DNA of 64,000 nt from Spisula solida (Eukaryota > Mollusca > Bivalvia > Venerida > Mactridae), in the NCBI GenBank assembly GCA_947247005.1, contig OX365949.1, forward strand, positions 7,698,001 to 7,762,000, written 5' to 3'. The position numbers were made by a program, and so were the translations under genes. The notes below the pieces were generated by a model. It was given only the letters and a program-made list of their open reading frames with translations. It made no database searches and was not told the DNA's origin. This document shows, piece by piece, positions 38,351-52,199 of the stretch (position 1 is the first letter of the stretch; each line of letters opens with the position of its first letter).

Positions 38351-39659
38351 TTATAATCTTATGTGACTGGTTACGAAAACATAAAGCGTTCATACGGCAA
38401 ATTAACTCCCATCCTTGTACAGTATCACTGCTTGCGATGAATGGAACATATTCACTTGACAAAATAACAAATTTATCGTATTTTTCTCGTGGTTTCTCGT
38501 TTGTTGTACATCCTCAACGATAATATTCCGAGATCTACAGAAGGCACGCGACTAGACACTCTTCAAGCTTTTTTCACAGGGATTACTGAAATCGACTCCA
38601 TTGAAAGTCCTCGGTGTTAATGGCACCTTTAAATGTCAGCTGGGGGTTTAGAAAAGACGGTAAAATTTATTGGTATCATTAATTCAGCTTTACACGTGTA
38701 ATTAACTGTATAAGCCGGCGCAAACCCCGTGTAATCATTTGCTTAACACGAGACTGGCTTACCGAAACGTGTTGTATTAAGTTGTTCACATCGATACAGA
38801 AAAAGATTATGTGAAGGATTAAAGACGTAAAGCTCTAAGACGGCTGTTGCAAGCATCCTCGCATCATTGACACTTGTTTTAGGTAAAGAACAATGTAAAA
38901 TGTTCCGTATCCAGAATAAACTATAGTCAGCTATGTAGCTTACAAGATAGCTTATTGTTCCATTACAAGGACTTTAAACTATTTCCAGTCCACGCCGATA
39001 TGCACATCGGATATAAGATTTTCTAGTATATTAACGAATTAATTCTGCAACACTTTGGCGTATCCAGCATTATTTGTTGAAAGTAGCACGTTGTTAATTG
39101 CTCATTACATATGTTACAGTGTTCATCAAGCCGGTAAAATACATGTTGTCATTCAATATCCATTGTCTTGTTATTCTCTTTGAAGGATGCATAATTGTTC
39201 GATATATTGAACTCCTATTTTATAGAGCGGGCAAACTAACAATAAGACCCTTTCGATATATTGAGCATCGACGATATCGTTATAGTATGCAGGCTCTTAT
39301 GGGACAACACGGTCCTATTTCAAAGTTTGGTTGTATTTTATTTCGTTTATACGATAGAAATAATGAAGCAATTTTCTGATTATGCTATGTTTGCCAACTC
39401 GTGTAATTCGTATTTAAAATATTTTATGTTTTCATATCCTGGACTCAGCAGTCCATTTATGTTATCATAAACAAACTCTATGCTCAGTATAGGATGAAAG
39501 TGTCCAGTCCCAAAATGGATGCTGGACGTTTATTAAAAAAAACATTTGAAATAACAAAATAAAATGATTGAAAACATAGTTTACCTTAACTTGGACAGCA
39601 AACTGTGATTGCCCATTATTATAACGAATAATTCTTTTGTACAAAATGATAGTTTACAA

Positions 39660-39950
39660 AAATATGTTTCGTTTGAACGAAAATCAAAGTTTGAAAAAAT
39701 TGAACGAAATCATATTTCGCTTTTACGAAAACTATGAAGAAGATCATTAGGCGCGTACTATTTTCAAAAATGTAAAAAAATGTAAAATAATGTTTCAGAG
39801 TGATGTAGATAATAATTATTAAATGTAGTTGGAAACCTTTTTGGTGGTGAGATAGGGATGAGAGCATTCATTTCGTTTAAACGAAATATAATTTTCTTTC
39901 GAACGGAATTTGTTTTGGAAGAAACGAAAAAAAAATACAATTATTTCGTC
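39660..39950. promoter_or_regulatory. Cluster of inverted TTTCG/CGAAA motifs
   Basis: Within 290 bp: TTTCGTTTGAACGAAAA (39667), GAACGAAATCATATTTCGC (39701), a perfect 18-bp palindrome ATTTCGTTTAAACGAAAT (39870-39887), TTTCGAACGGAAT and GAAACGAAA. CG is otherwise rare here. Function unknown; could be a binding-site cluster or a decayed repeat. Confidence 0.4.
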
Positions 39951-42900
39951 AACACAAATATTCCTTTCAATGATTAAATGAAGTTACAGTTGCTAACATA
40001 CGGTTACAATGTATATACAAATGTACTGTATAAATTGGACGGTATAGTTTTTTAATAACCAATGATTGGCTCTAAAACATGGATCTGTGATTGTGTTGCA
40101 AGTTTAAAATACGGAACCATTACATCCATTGTACGCCAATCATCGCCCGGTACCTGACTGTCTGTCATTTCAAATTCACAATCACCTACATCAACCTCTT
40201 CTATGCTCGGAACCAGTCATGGAATATTTTATCAGGGGCATGTATCAGTGATTTGTGATAATTAGAAGTGTAGATACCGGCCGCCCGGTTATAATTAGTG
40301 CTAAGGTACAGCTTAAGTCAACAACCGTCTATTATCCTGTCCCGATAATTGGTCGTAATTTGGTATCGTTTGACCGTATCTAGGAAGCAGTGCCTGGTAA
40401 TCTTAGTTCACTTGTTGTTATGAATTATGGTGATGTTACAGAATCAACTCTGAGAGATGTTCCAACATGCTTTCTGATAATGATCCCCGGAGGAACATCT
40501 TGTAGATTTACGCTGTTCAACATGAGTAAAACATCATACAAACATTCCTAGTTGAAGTTATAGTTCAAAATAATAAATATGAAACATTTACCGACGATGA
40601 TGTCGAGAGATGTCGGGAGAAGCATGAAAATGAGTTCTCGTCATGCCTGCTTCAAGTTTTACAAGGATTTAAAAACCAGTAATTTGTTCTCTGCGTGTTT
40701 GATCGGATGTATGGAAAGAAAAATAACATTTCTTTATGCTAATTGGAATAAATTATACTACACAATATGACCATTCATGCCCCTATGGGTTTTTTGTTTT
40801 GTTTATAAACTCGTAAAATACTGATGTTTTTTATTCAAACATAATTAAATTATCAACATTTCATAGAGAGAGAGAAATGAAATAGGCACCAATGTACAAG
40901 GTGGTTTCTATGATATTTATTATGTTTCTCTTTGTTGATCTGTTCTGTAGAGAAACGATTATTTTATTTGTTGGGGGGAAAAGATCATTTTAATGAGAAA
41001 TTTCCAATGCTGGTCTTGTTTGTTCTTTCCGTAACTACATTTTTGTATTTATTGAATTGATATTCTACATTCGGCAAATTTGATTAAACGCAATTTCGTA
41101 AATATTTTAATGCACTGTTTGCGTGTTTTGATCCCTTATTCTGTTTCACATTATTTTGAGGGTTAAAATGCATTTTGTTCAAGTAAACCGCCCGTCTGTG
41201 CAAATACCGAGCGAAAAAATTAATATACTTTTTAAAAAATAATTTGTCTCAATAATCAACAGACGAATAATAAATTATACATCGTTGTCGTCATATACAG
41301 ATTTTTTAAAAATATTGTTAAAAGCATTTCCGTCAAGGAGTATTCTCCCGACGCACATGATGGGCTTCAGCCGTTTTGGGTGATTTGAAGGTGAAGTGGT
41401 AAAATGACTTGCGATAAAACAAAATTATTTTTTTTCGATTTTTTTTATATAATGTTATCCTTAGTTCATCGACAGTTTTAGTTTTTCAAGCTAAAGTTTT
41501 AATGCTTTTATTTGATATGTTTATCTTTTATCTTTTAAACTACATTGATGTTATAGTTAATTGATTATAGGCAATTTAAAATATTTCACATTTATGATTA
41601 TAAAGAATCATGATAAATTACAGCATTATATGTACATCTAAAATATTTCTATTGGTTTATTTATTCATCCAAACGTTGACAAAATGTTCCTGAAATTTGC
41701 CACAAAATCTAAAAAAAAATACATTTTATTTCAACGTCTATTACTTTTGTAACGATTTCGGATTAAATAATGTCAATTATTTTTTAATATTTCGTGATCA
41801 CGGAATAATGCTTATTTATTTACAGCCAGTAAAATGCAATGATCTAGCCCTTCATTTGAGGGAGGAAAAGATCGCACGTTTCGTGTTTAAAATACAAAAA
41901 TCAACTTCTATTGTGCAATTATTCTTACAAAAAATGAAGAAATTGGTACAACTTGGCAAGTTTTTCGCCCGACCATAAAGCTTGCGTTGTTTGTATTGAT
42001 GGAAGACATTGTGAATCAGTATGAAACATCGAGGGGTGTGCATGTGTAAGTTGTACAAAACATGTGTGTCAGTCGGTTGTATCAGAGGACGTCTTGTGTC
42101 CCGGCATCAGTTTGAATAGCTGGAAAAAATGTCCGGACCGATTGACTCATACCTGCGATACTGCACTGACCTTTATAGCTTGGGAATGACCTTTCACGAC
42201 CACTGGTGGACATATACAAAACATGTCACCAGTTTTGTCAAAAGTCTTTTTGTTCTTTGTTATCATTGCGGCCACGTTTCTTTTGTTTTTAATAGTTGCG
42301 GTAACATATTGGTTCCGGTAGTTGGATGTTTCAGTCTGATATGTAATGTATAATACTGTCATTGGCGATTTTATTCCGGAGAAAGAAATATCGAACAATT
42401 CGAATGCACGGAATCAAACACTTTGAAGAAGAATGCAAAGAACTTCTAGCTTTGTATGTCGTGATGTAGAGCCACCGTAAATTCTTACCTAATTAGTTTC
42501 GTACAAAACAGCGCGAGAGGTCAGGGAATGTTAATTGCCTTTGATATAGTGTTTTACAATGCTGTCAACAAATAGTATATAACGGGGGTTGTCAATCCGA
42601 AGTTCTGAACAACTAAAAACGATTATGAGGATTGTTTCAAACAAATAAAAACAAGTTCTTAATGAAGGTTCAATAGACGAACCTGCCAAACTCTACCTTG
42701 GTCGCAATTAATAATCAAATGAAGTATGACACGAATTAAGTGCATGTATAGTCAAAACGATCACAACACTTTATCTATTCGAACTACTGAATACGGTTAA
42801 TTGTGTATCCGACTATATGTGCAGTTTTTTTATAGGAATAATGTATGTCTACCGGAGAAAGTATATTTCACCATTCTAGCGCAGTCAATCATTTTCAGCA

Positions 42901-43899
42901 AGAACATTTACAATGTCAATTTGTCAGTGACACCGATACTAAGCAATGTAGCTTTGTTATTTATGTGTATTATTAAAACAGTAACACTACTTGTACAAAT
43001 TGTTTACAATATGAAATAGTGGTATAACACATGTGTATCATATGTAGATGTTTGATTTGTACAAGAATTATAAAATTGTATGTGTTACATATGTTTTGTT
43101 AGATTTTACTGTTTTCTAGTGTGACGTCATGTCTAAAGCTGAAATATAGTACTTGGTTATATATTTCTAAACGAAAGTGTATTTCCTTAATCTGACTGAT
43201 ATGTATCCGTCAATGTGACATGAATACGAAGATGCCAACAAAAGGCGAGTTGGTGTCCGGAAGGGAGATACTACACTCATTCGGAAAGTTATAAGTACAC
43301 CAACACAGTAAATAGCTTTATATACAAATAGTGTACATCTTTTAGCTTCTAGATTGAAATATTATACAATTTAGAACTACAACATGTATGACATTATGTT
43401 TATTTTAAAGATGGGTTTTGGTATTGCTGAACAATGTGTAGTCAACATTTCAAGACATTGTACAATACACACTGTTGTGTACGTGCATTGTTCTGAATTT
43501 GGAGAGTTCACGGTTCACTGCTTACACCAAGCCAAATACACATATCCAATCACTGGATATTGTTGTTATACTACTCACATGAACACATGCAAAACGTGAA
43601 GAAGCTATCATGTATAATAAAAAGATACAAGCGTCACAAGTTGGTGTACTTATAACTTTTAATGAGTGTATATAGAGTACATTGTCCGTCCGTCTGTCCA
43701 TCAGATCGTCCGTCAAAATAGCTACAGGTCTATCACTCACAATAGTGACATGCATTGGGAGTTTATCACATAAATGTGATGTGTCGCACGAGTCGCACGG
43801 GGCGCACATGTTCTTACATCATCAGACCAATGTCAAGGTTATATTTGAACGTCAAACCAAACCTGCGATGTATACCGCAAGAAATTAGAAGTCATAAAA

Positions 43900-45700
43900 T
43901 TTATGATAAATGATTAATAGTTTCAGTTTATTTAATGGGCATAAGAACATTATTTATGTTCGTCGCCTTAAACAATAAAGTGGCATAACTTGTTTCACAA
44001 TCAGCCTAAAAGAAATTGATATCAACTAGACTTAAACTTGGGCTACCATAACTTAATTTACTAAAATCAAACCACGACTAATTTAAGGGATTAAATAGTT
44101 TGTACAACAACTCATTCATGGTGAATTGAATTGCAAAACGTGTGTAGAATGTGTATGATCATGCAAAAATATATAAAATGTGTGTTTTTTTCGGGTTGAA
44201 CTTAGTAATTAAAACAAAATAAATCATTTCTGCCCACTCGTCGACGTTTGCATTAAGAGCAAATAAAGTATATGAAGCCCCGTTTACAGCGACAACTGTC
44301 TAAATTACAACACTTTTTCTGTATTAGTAATTATGCATTATGAATGAAAAGCCATTTCGGTAATTAACCTTTCACCAAATAAAACACGAATAAAATATAC
44401 AGGTGATTAAACAAACAAAGAAAAAAGATTTTATTTGCGTAAAAACTTTGAATATTTTCGAGGTGAAAGTATCGGAGTGAGTCAACGCAGTGTGGTTATC
44501 AGCAATAAATGGTGGACCCAATATGAGCTTCTTACAACCACCGCCCACTATCCAACGTCATAATACATTTAATTAATGTAAATTTCAAACTTCCTTGATT
44601 ATTTTCTAAGAAAAATTAAATTACAAGAAAGAAACTGTCTGGCAGTATTTCTAATTTCCTCATATGACCGTATTTTTGTATGATATGGTCGAGTATTGAA
44701 CAATTTAGTAATTATAATTCGTGTTTATTTAATAGCATTAATTAATCAAAATAATCTACAATGAGTATGTTACGATGATTTTAAAGCGGACAATATGTAA
44801 TGATTGATTACATCATTGCAGTAATTAATTTAGCCAAAACAATATTTTTTTCTTCAAATTTTACTTTCAAACTTTGAACGCCCACATGTAATAATTAATG
44901 GACCGGTCGAAGGTCAGTGCACTGTGGCTAGACTTATGATTGTATTTACAACGCAACATACATACAAAATATGCAGATGCATTAAAATGTGAATATTTCA
45001 GTTATTATGCGTATGACTATTCATAATTTACAAATTCAAATTTTGTAAAACATATGTTCCTAATTTTTATGACAATGTCAATATCAACATCAGAGTGAAG
45101 CGCTGACGGACGGCAAAGAGCGTGTCGACATCGGGCGATATGGACAGCTGCCTCCAAATTCTGTATTAACAGAGAGCTATTAATAGGCAATTACAAAATC
45201 AAAATCACATTTTTTGTAAATCCGTTTTTTATTTACACAGTCATTGACAACATATTTGATGTTTTGGTTATTCAAATTCTGCTTAAATCAACGATTTCAA
45301 AGAGAAACATCTTGTCATAATCACTTCAATAAAATTCAATTTGCCGCCACATCTGACCAATATGACGAAGCTTGACCCTAGTCCCTTAATAATCCCCTAT
45401 CAGTCGTATTAATCAGGGGTCTAAAATGACACTGTAATGTAACCACAATAGCGCATGTCTCAATTAGGGACTTGGGCCCCTAAGATCATGCAGGGCCCTA
45501 TCCAACATCAAACAAGTTAGGTTATCGCTGAGACTTAAGGTCACATGGCTTTGCATAAAACGCTCTCAGAATAAAGATGAAAAAGCAACTTGATTTTTTG
45601 CGGCAGTTCCATCAAAATTGGATTAGTTTATTGATCAGATTGTTGCAAATGGCGTGCTGTCCACCTTACTGATTGGTGGGCAAAATGCCGAACATTTTTT
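43900..45700. promoter_or_regulatory. Candidate conserved non-coding block with homeodomain-type motifs
   Basis: About 1.8 kb free of recognisable repeats. It has many TAATTA/ATTAAT sites, a near-palindrome ATGTAATGATTGATTACAT at 44795 holding a TGATTGAT (PBX/HOX-type) core, a CAGCTG E-box at 45146, and GC-richer punctuated segments (45095-45155, 45355-45500). Composition fits a developmental enhancer, but conservation cannot be seen from one sequence. Confidence 0.3.
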
Positions 45701-46184
45701 CACGAAATATTAAATAAAATTGATTTTGAAATATCAGCTATATTATACTGTGATATTGGATATAAAAATGTATTTAGGTCTGTTATTTAACAGTCATAAA
45801 GATGATAAACTTGCATCAGTCCAGTTAAGAAAGGTTGTACATAATTATTTAAATCCGAGGCCAACTTTTGTTTCGGAACCATTCCCGGAGTAACGAAGCT
45901 GTTATTATGCTTACAATAGTGTATGCAGTACGACGATTTGTGGACGATAGTTTATTTACTTGGAACATATTGTTCAACATTACATTTGTTCTTTGATATA
46001 ATTTTTTAATTATTATATTTTGTTGGAAGATGTTTAGTTGTGATTCCTGATTGCAGCTCGTGTGTGTGGTATTCACGTGTACTATCATATATTTCGCCAT
46101 AGTTTTCCATTAACTATTATAATTTGTTACTGAATAGTCAAACGAAATTCATAAAAACTTCATGCAGAACTAGCACTTGTATCC

Positions 46185-46250
46185 TGTCCTTTTAATGCCT
46201 TTTGTCGGCTCTGCTGTTTCTATTGAGAGCTGCCTGTCATATTTGGTTTA
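46185..46250 (-). repeat. Dispersed repeat B, partial minus copy
   Basis: GTCGGCTCTGCTGTTTCTAT and GAGAGCTGCCTGTCAT match the core with several changes. Confidence 0.5.
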
Positions 46251-47109
46251 TCTTTTCGTCAAATTGTCCTTGGGTGGTATTCAACATTGGTCTTATTTGC
46301 ATTGGAGAATAACGATAGCCAAATCATAGTGCCTGTTACTGACCAATAGTTTAATATGGTGTGATCTGATTGGTTGTCCTTATCCTTAAGTCAAGTAAGA
46401 TCAATATTGAATGTTGATCTGACAACATTTCATCACCATTATTCATCACCTCATCCAAATAATAAATATAAACAGCCATAAAGGATGGAATGCACAAGTT
46501 AAAGTAATGGAACTTCACCGACGTACATTACTGCATGACAGTTGTAAAATCTAGCATGAAACGCGCAATTTGTGTACACTGACATTTGTCATTTTATTAG
46601 GAAGAAACTTGAATGCGTGCAGACCTAAACATGCAATCGTTTTTGACTTTTTCGTACTAAATCTCATTTCCTCTTCAATATAAAAGTGTGGAGTATTCTG
46701 GTTTACAGAATGTCATGTACGTCATATATAGCATCGATAACTTGAAGTGATCCTGACCTTTATGCGTGAATATATTACAAGGTTCTTGCTTTAAAAATAT
46801 AGAAATTCCGCGAGCAAATCGTTCAACACCGGTCCTTTAGATTTGCGTCGGCATTACATCTCAACTGTCTTTGTGATACTTCCCGCATATGAAAACATAC
46901 CACCGATGTTATGAATATAGACAATATACCAGCTGTTCAAAATATGCTAATAGAAGGTTGAGAGTCGCGTCAAATTATCCGTACTGTACTAGTACATCAT
47001 ATACGAATGTGAATCAAACAGACATTGACCAATCAGTGTCCTCATTAGAGTGAACTGTTTGACCTCATGACTATAGTCAAACCTGGTCAGTGGTCATCAA
47101 ACATTCGCT

Positions 47110-47330
47110 GACTTAGAAGAAAAATGTTTCTACCGATTAAGCGTTTGAGCGTCTGCACCCGGAAGGAAGGTTACGGGTTCGATCACAAAAGTCGTTAAAT
47201 ATTGCTGTAGACCTAATGTAGCAACCTTACTTGGTACTTTGCTTATACTATTAGTTGTAAGACCGGATGGCTCAGTGTCAGGGTACTGTGGCTTTATGGT
47301 CACCATAGTCTCCAAATGATTAAAACACGG
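47110..47330 (+). mobile_element. tRNA-derived SINE-like sequence
   Basis: GATTAAGCGTTTGAGCGTCT (A-box-like) is followed at tRNA spacing by GGGTTCGATCAC (B box), then a tail with GGATGGCTCAGTGTCAGGGT. A related tail (GGCCCAGTGTCAGGATAATG) occurs at 60817. Confidence 0.5.
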
Positions 47331-49198
47331 TCAATTTGAAACACAACCACTTTTATTGATTAAAACCAGTCTGTAAATACACTACCTTAATGTTCATGTT
47401 AGAGTGACAATTGCACGGCTTTTCTTTGTAATTATGTTTCAGTAAATCATTCTGTATGTTTTGGCATTATATCCTCCTGCAAGATCAACTCGATATCAAC
47501 TTGAATGCACAAAAGACAAAACGAAAATTTTGATAAATTACTGAAGTTCTACACATTATTAACTGATTATAAACCAGCCAATCTCTGAGAATTCACTTAG
47601 CTTTATTTTCACACAAATTGGCTGATTTTCTTTCAATTCAATTACGGCTTCACTTTCCTTATCGCTATCTGTCACTAGAATTCTGTCTTGAAATCTCTTT
47701 TCACAATTTGAAGCCTTAATCGTGTTTCACTGACAGTCATTATAGCTGCCACAATATTATTTGGCTTAACTTCACTACGAGGCTTGATCTGAGTTGCTGC
47801 TTTAATCAATCATGCGCCGCCAGAAAGCGCCGGGACAAGTTTGTCGTAAAATATCCCGGATATTGTGTTACCGGAATTGGTGCAAGATTTTAACCCCTCT
47901 GACACCTGTACCTTATCCCTGTCGACAACTTAAACAACGGGGTTTACATATTGGTTTACAAGGATATCTTGTTCAAACACGGCCGCCAGGGTAGATTTAC
48001 AGAACATGGACAATAATACACCATGATTGACAACCGCGTTTACATCCTTACAGTTGTTACAATATTTGTCCACAATGATGTACAATATAGAAAATGGAGC
48101 TGCCTGTTTTGTTGAAGACTGTCGCCGTTCTTTGACAATACTTATTTCCGAATGGAAATTAGTTACTTATTTCAATACGCTTCTATGGAAGCAAGAAGAT
48201 CATATTCAATTCAAATAAAAAAAACATATTGAAAGAAAGTAAAAAGATTGCAGATTACATTTTGTACTTCAATAAATATTGTCATATAATGCTTTTGATG
48301 ACTTTTTAGGATTTAAAAAGTTATTATTCTACATGTATGGGCGTAAAGTGGACGATAACGGCTAATCGAGTGTCTCGATAAGGCGTCAAGATAATAAGGG
48401 AGACAATTTCGCCAGTAAGCCAGCAAATTGGCTAAATTGGCTTAGATTTCTGGGTATGAATGTGTATTAAAGATAACCTTTTTCCAGAGTACCAACTAGT
48501 AAAAATAGATTGTCTTTAGCATATTCTGCGAATTTCTAATACGGATCAGAGCATGATGTCACATTGGTCACACTTTTCCCCTTCATTTATTTCAGTTTTA
48601 AGTTAACTCAAGTTTTCACGAAGGATACACTTCTCATTCAAGGTTCGAACATACACTACCCAGTGTGGGAGGCGCGGGTTATACCTAACCAGCCATGCTG
48701 TACGGGACGCCAGAAATGCTGCAGTCATACTGTAACTCATCAGAGGTTACAGCCAATGAACACATTGGGAATGCCAGCAATTGCAATGGAATGAGGGAAT
48801 TTGCCATCATGATTTGGATGCCCACAGAGTGGAACAATACCGCGTGTATATCAGTAATCTTGACTTCGATACAATCAGATCTTGTTTACATCAAACGAGT
48901 TGATACCTTAATTAATGTCTACATATGTCTACAGGGATTTCATATGAGGTATAACATACCTTGATGAATTTATACGCTATGTCAGTGAGAAGGCATATTC
49001 ACGGTCATTAGATGTACAACCTAGATAGGTACAAGCTTCCAAGGTAACGGAACATGACATCTCTGTCATTCGGACGCTTGATAAAATGGACAACAAACTT
49101 CTAAATAGAAATAAACGAGAGTTATATCACAAACATACGAGTAATAAATACACCGGTAAACTATCGCCGAAATATTGTAAAAAGATAATACTAATATT

Positions 49199-49480
49199 AA
49201 GTCGGACGGGGAAGGCAGCACTCAACTTAACCGACCGAGCACAGAAAACAAAATCATACAAGGCAAAATGTCCAACACATAACAGAACGACAAAATGAAC
49301 TGCTCAAATCCCAGCTGTCAAAAAGCTGAATGAACTAGTTTCAGCAATCAAAAAGCTGAATGACAAAGCTGAATGACATAGTTTCAGCAGTAAAATGGCT
49401 GATCTACCTAGTTTTAGCAATCTGAAATCCTAAAAAGTTAAAGAATTTCAGTAATAAAAAGCTGTTCAACGGTAAATAAA
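49199..49480 (+). repeat. Dispersed repeat B with internal AGCTGAATGA units, plus copy
   Basis: Core AGTCGGACGGGGAAGGCAGC at the left end, then ACTCAACTTAACCGACCGAG, then about four diverged units of AGCTGAATGACATAGTTTCA. Mirror image of 38.0-38.35 kb. Confidence 0.8.
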
Positions 49481-50421
49481 AGATCTAAATAATAAACCAT
49501 ATCGAATATCGACAGTTATCTATATGATATCACTTCTCACTGGCAAACTGGAAACACGTTGTCGAAATCCGTTTGTTTTCAAGTCGACGAATTTTTGCGC
49601 GTGGCTGTAAATTTAATTCCAGCATACATCGCCGGAGATGAAATCGTGTAAGTAATATAGCAGACGGTAAATCTAAAATTTCTTGCCATTATTTCTTATC
49701 GTGTACATTTATACGAGAAATACCGTGAAAACCGGACTCATTTTTGCGGCTATATTTTGGAATCTCCATGTTTCATTCATCACTCAACGACACTATCAGC
49801 ACCATCTCTGTAAGGAGGCCTGCTTGATATATGCTTAATATTTAGGACCCTGTGATTACAGAAGGATAGAATGTGGATAGATGTTCATATTTTGTCAATT
49901 TAAAGGTATTATATCTTGTCAGCACGTGTTTACAACACTAACGTGTCCCCATGGAAATGTTTTATGCAACTGATACGAACTATTTTTTGTCGTCATAGAG
50001 ATAGGTACCTACTTATTGTGTTGCTACGCGTGGTTAGTCTTGGATCAGTTACCGAAGTATTGTTACTATGTATATAGTCTTCAGTGGCCCACATTATGAT
50101 ATTGATATAATGGTTATATTGTAACGAAACATCGTGAGACTGGTACCAAAGCCCGATGGTGACGTCATAGTTCATACTTCTTTCACTATATGGCAAGATA
50201 TTAGATTCTTAGCATCGATCGTACATGCATACACGGGTATTTACAAAATGTAAGTGCAATAAGTTTAGCGAAAAGATTTGAAGCTATATTTCTCTTTAAT
50301 ATAAAATTTAAGACAAAATCTCATCTTGAATATTGTCTTAATTTGTTGAAAGTATACCACAGTCATAGGTCTAATAAAACTACACACTTATATCACTATG
50401 ATGTGTGTTACTAGTAACTCG

Positions 50422-50660
50422 GTGGGTGAATGGTGGTCAAAAACGTATAGTGAGCGCGGTGTTTGTCCCGAGATGTCCGGGTTCGATTCCTGTCTGCTCC
50501 ACTCCTTAACTTATCTTTGAAAGAATAACCAAAAATGCTTCACTCTATCAAGTTTGTGAATGGGTTTAAGTCCAGTATGCTGTGGCTGCCATAAACACCG
50601 GATGTAACAGCCGACTTGTGACTCACTGATCGGGAACTGAATGTGCTGTGTCATGTCCGA
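50422..50660 (+). mobile_element. tRNA-like SINE fragment
   Basis: GTGAGCGCGGTGTTTGTCCC then CCGGGTTCGATTCCTG (B box) gives the tRNA pattern. A second B-box-like GGTTCGACTCC lies at 50730. Confidence 0.45.
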
Positions 50661-50799
50661 AAGAAGAAGGCTTAATGTGTTTACGTTTTTACTATACATA
50701 TACATGTAGCTGTCTCACTCGGTAGATGATGGTTCGACTCCTTGGTTGGACACATCAAGCACTTGAGCCACACTGAAGCGTTCGTGTCTTCAACATTAG

Positions 50800-50888
50800 A
50801 CTGGTACCAGTTCGAATATTAACAATAATTTAGGTACCAGTCTATTATCTTTATTCTATTCTATTGTAATATTCGAACGGGTACCAGT
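50800..50888. repeat. Inverted repeat with 24-bp arms
   Basis: ACTGGTACCAGTTCGAATAT at 50800 is inverted as ATATTCGAACGGGTACCAGT-like sequence ending 50888, with one mismatch in the centre and one indel. The left arm itself begins with the palindrome ACTGGTACCAGT. Confidence 0.8.
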
Positions 50889-52157
50889 AAACTTCTGCAT
50901 AGGGAGGCGTTCTCGGTTGCTTGTGTAAGAGCAAGGTAGCACGTATCGATACAAGATAATTAGTTCCAAACAGAATCTGCCGTTAGAATAATACACAGAC
51001 GTTCTAGTACATGTAAATGACTCGGACAAAACGTGTTTGAAAAACAATGGCTAAAATCCAACCCAAAAGCAAATCATTTGGCATGGATCACATTTATTGA
51101 ATTTTCTTTCTTATTAATTTTTCTGGTCACATTTACCTTTGTATGAAAGTCTGTGCGATATTTCTTGTCTTTCGAATGCATGTCATAGTTGAATAAATTC
51201 CGTATAAAATGTTGAATATGACCAGGAAACAGTACGGATATCAAGACGTATACCCCTGTATTATTGTGGCTGTTAGTAGAACACTGACACCTTTTAACAA
51301 GTAGGCGGTAAATAATGGTTAGTTATAATTTGTAAGACAGCATGAAATCGCCTCAACCCACTTGACTTTAGGAACTACTTAATGGCACACACACGAGTGG
51401 CCCCTGTTGGGATGAAGCCGCTTACTACTGCCTCAAGCAACGGATTCTTTACATTTACTTGTATTTTATGGCACAAAACTTCGACATTAACAAATGTGTC
51501 ATGTGATGTTATACATGTAAATTAAAATCGCACGGAAATGCGTGTAATATTATATTAGCACGATTTACTTTCCCGATGCCCTTTCATATGCTAGCAATTT
51601 TATTAACCATCAAAAGTGAAATTTCATGACGCTTGCCAGAACTTTTATCATTTTATTGTGGGCAATTTTGCGCACGAGGTCTCTTAACATCCTTCTACCA
51701 CGTGACATTCTAGCGTATCTTCACTTAGTTAAATAGCGTCTTCTACTTGTTAGTCGCTTTCATCTCATGTTCACACAGCAATATCAGTGATATAAAAGAC
51801 CAATGAAAGTCAAGGTGTACGAGCGGATACGTTAACAAATACTGGACAACTGTTTCAGCATGTTTGATGTAAGCCTTCAGCGCGGAGCAGTTTGTCCGGA
51901 CAATAGTACGGTACGAGTTATTAAAGCTGGAATTTATCCTGGTCCTAACGATGCGCCTTAGAATATGTAGGGTAATGACGCTGCACCATACCATGAATGC
52001 ATTTAAATGTTCAAATGTTGGTTTAAACAGCATTTATTGGTGGCAAACTCTTATTTGTGTAGGAATGCCACACTACTAGTATGTATTTATTCCGGTGCAT
52101 CGCCAGCCCTCAACAGGCACGGCAGTTATATACAGCAGCAGATTCATCTAACCAGTC

Positions 52158-52199
52158 TTCCTGGACTGTATCCTGGACTGTATCCTGGACTGTATCCTA
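52158..52199. repeat. 12-bp short tandem repeat, 3 copies
   Basis: CTGGACTGTATC occurs three times in a row, followed by CTAACC. The plus frame across it reads as Leu-Tyr-Pro-Gly repeats, but no gene could be supported. Confidence 0.85.

Larger units (their letters stand above)
36547..43899. other. Intergenic, mostly unassigned AT-rich DNA
   Basis: Contains a LINE-like tail, repeat B and the TTTCG/CGAAA cluster. Several 60-95-codon frames lack any recognisable motif or splice signals. Confidence 0.45.
45701..49198. other. Intergenic, mostly unassigned
   Basis: A SINE-like copy at 47.1 kb and a repeat-B fragment at 46.2 kb. Frames at 48564-48964 are not recognisable. Confidence 0.45.

Noticed and set aside
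48564..48964. Cys-rich overlapping plus-strand frames
   Set aside because: Two competing frames, no known motif, no clear splice pair.
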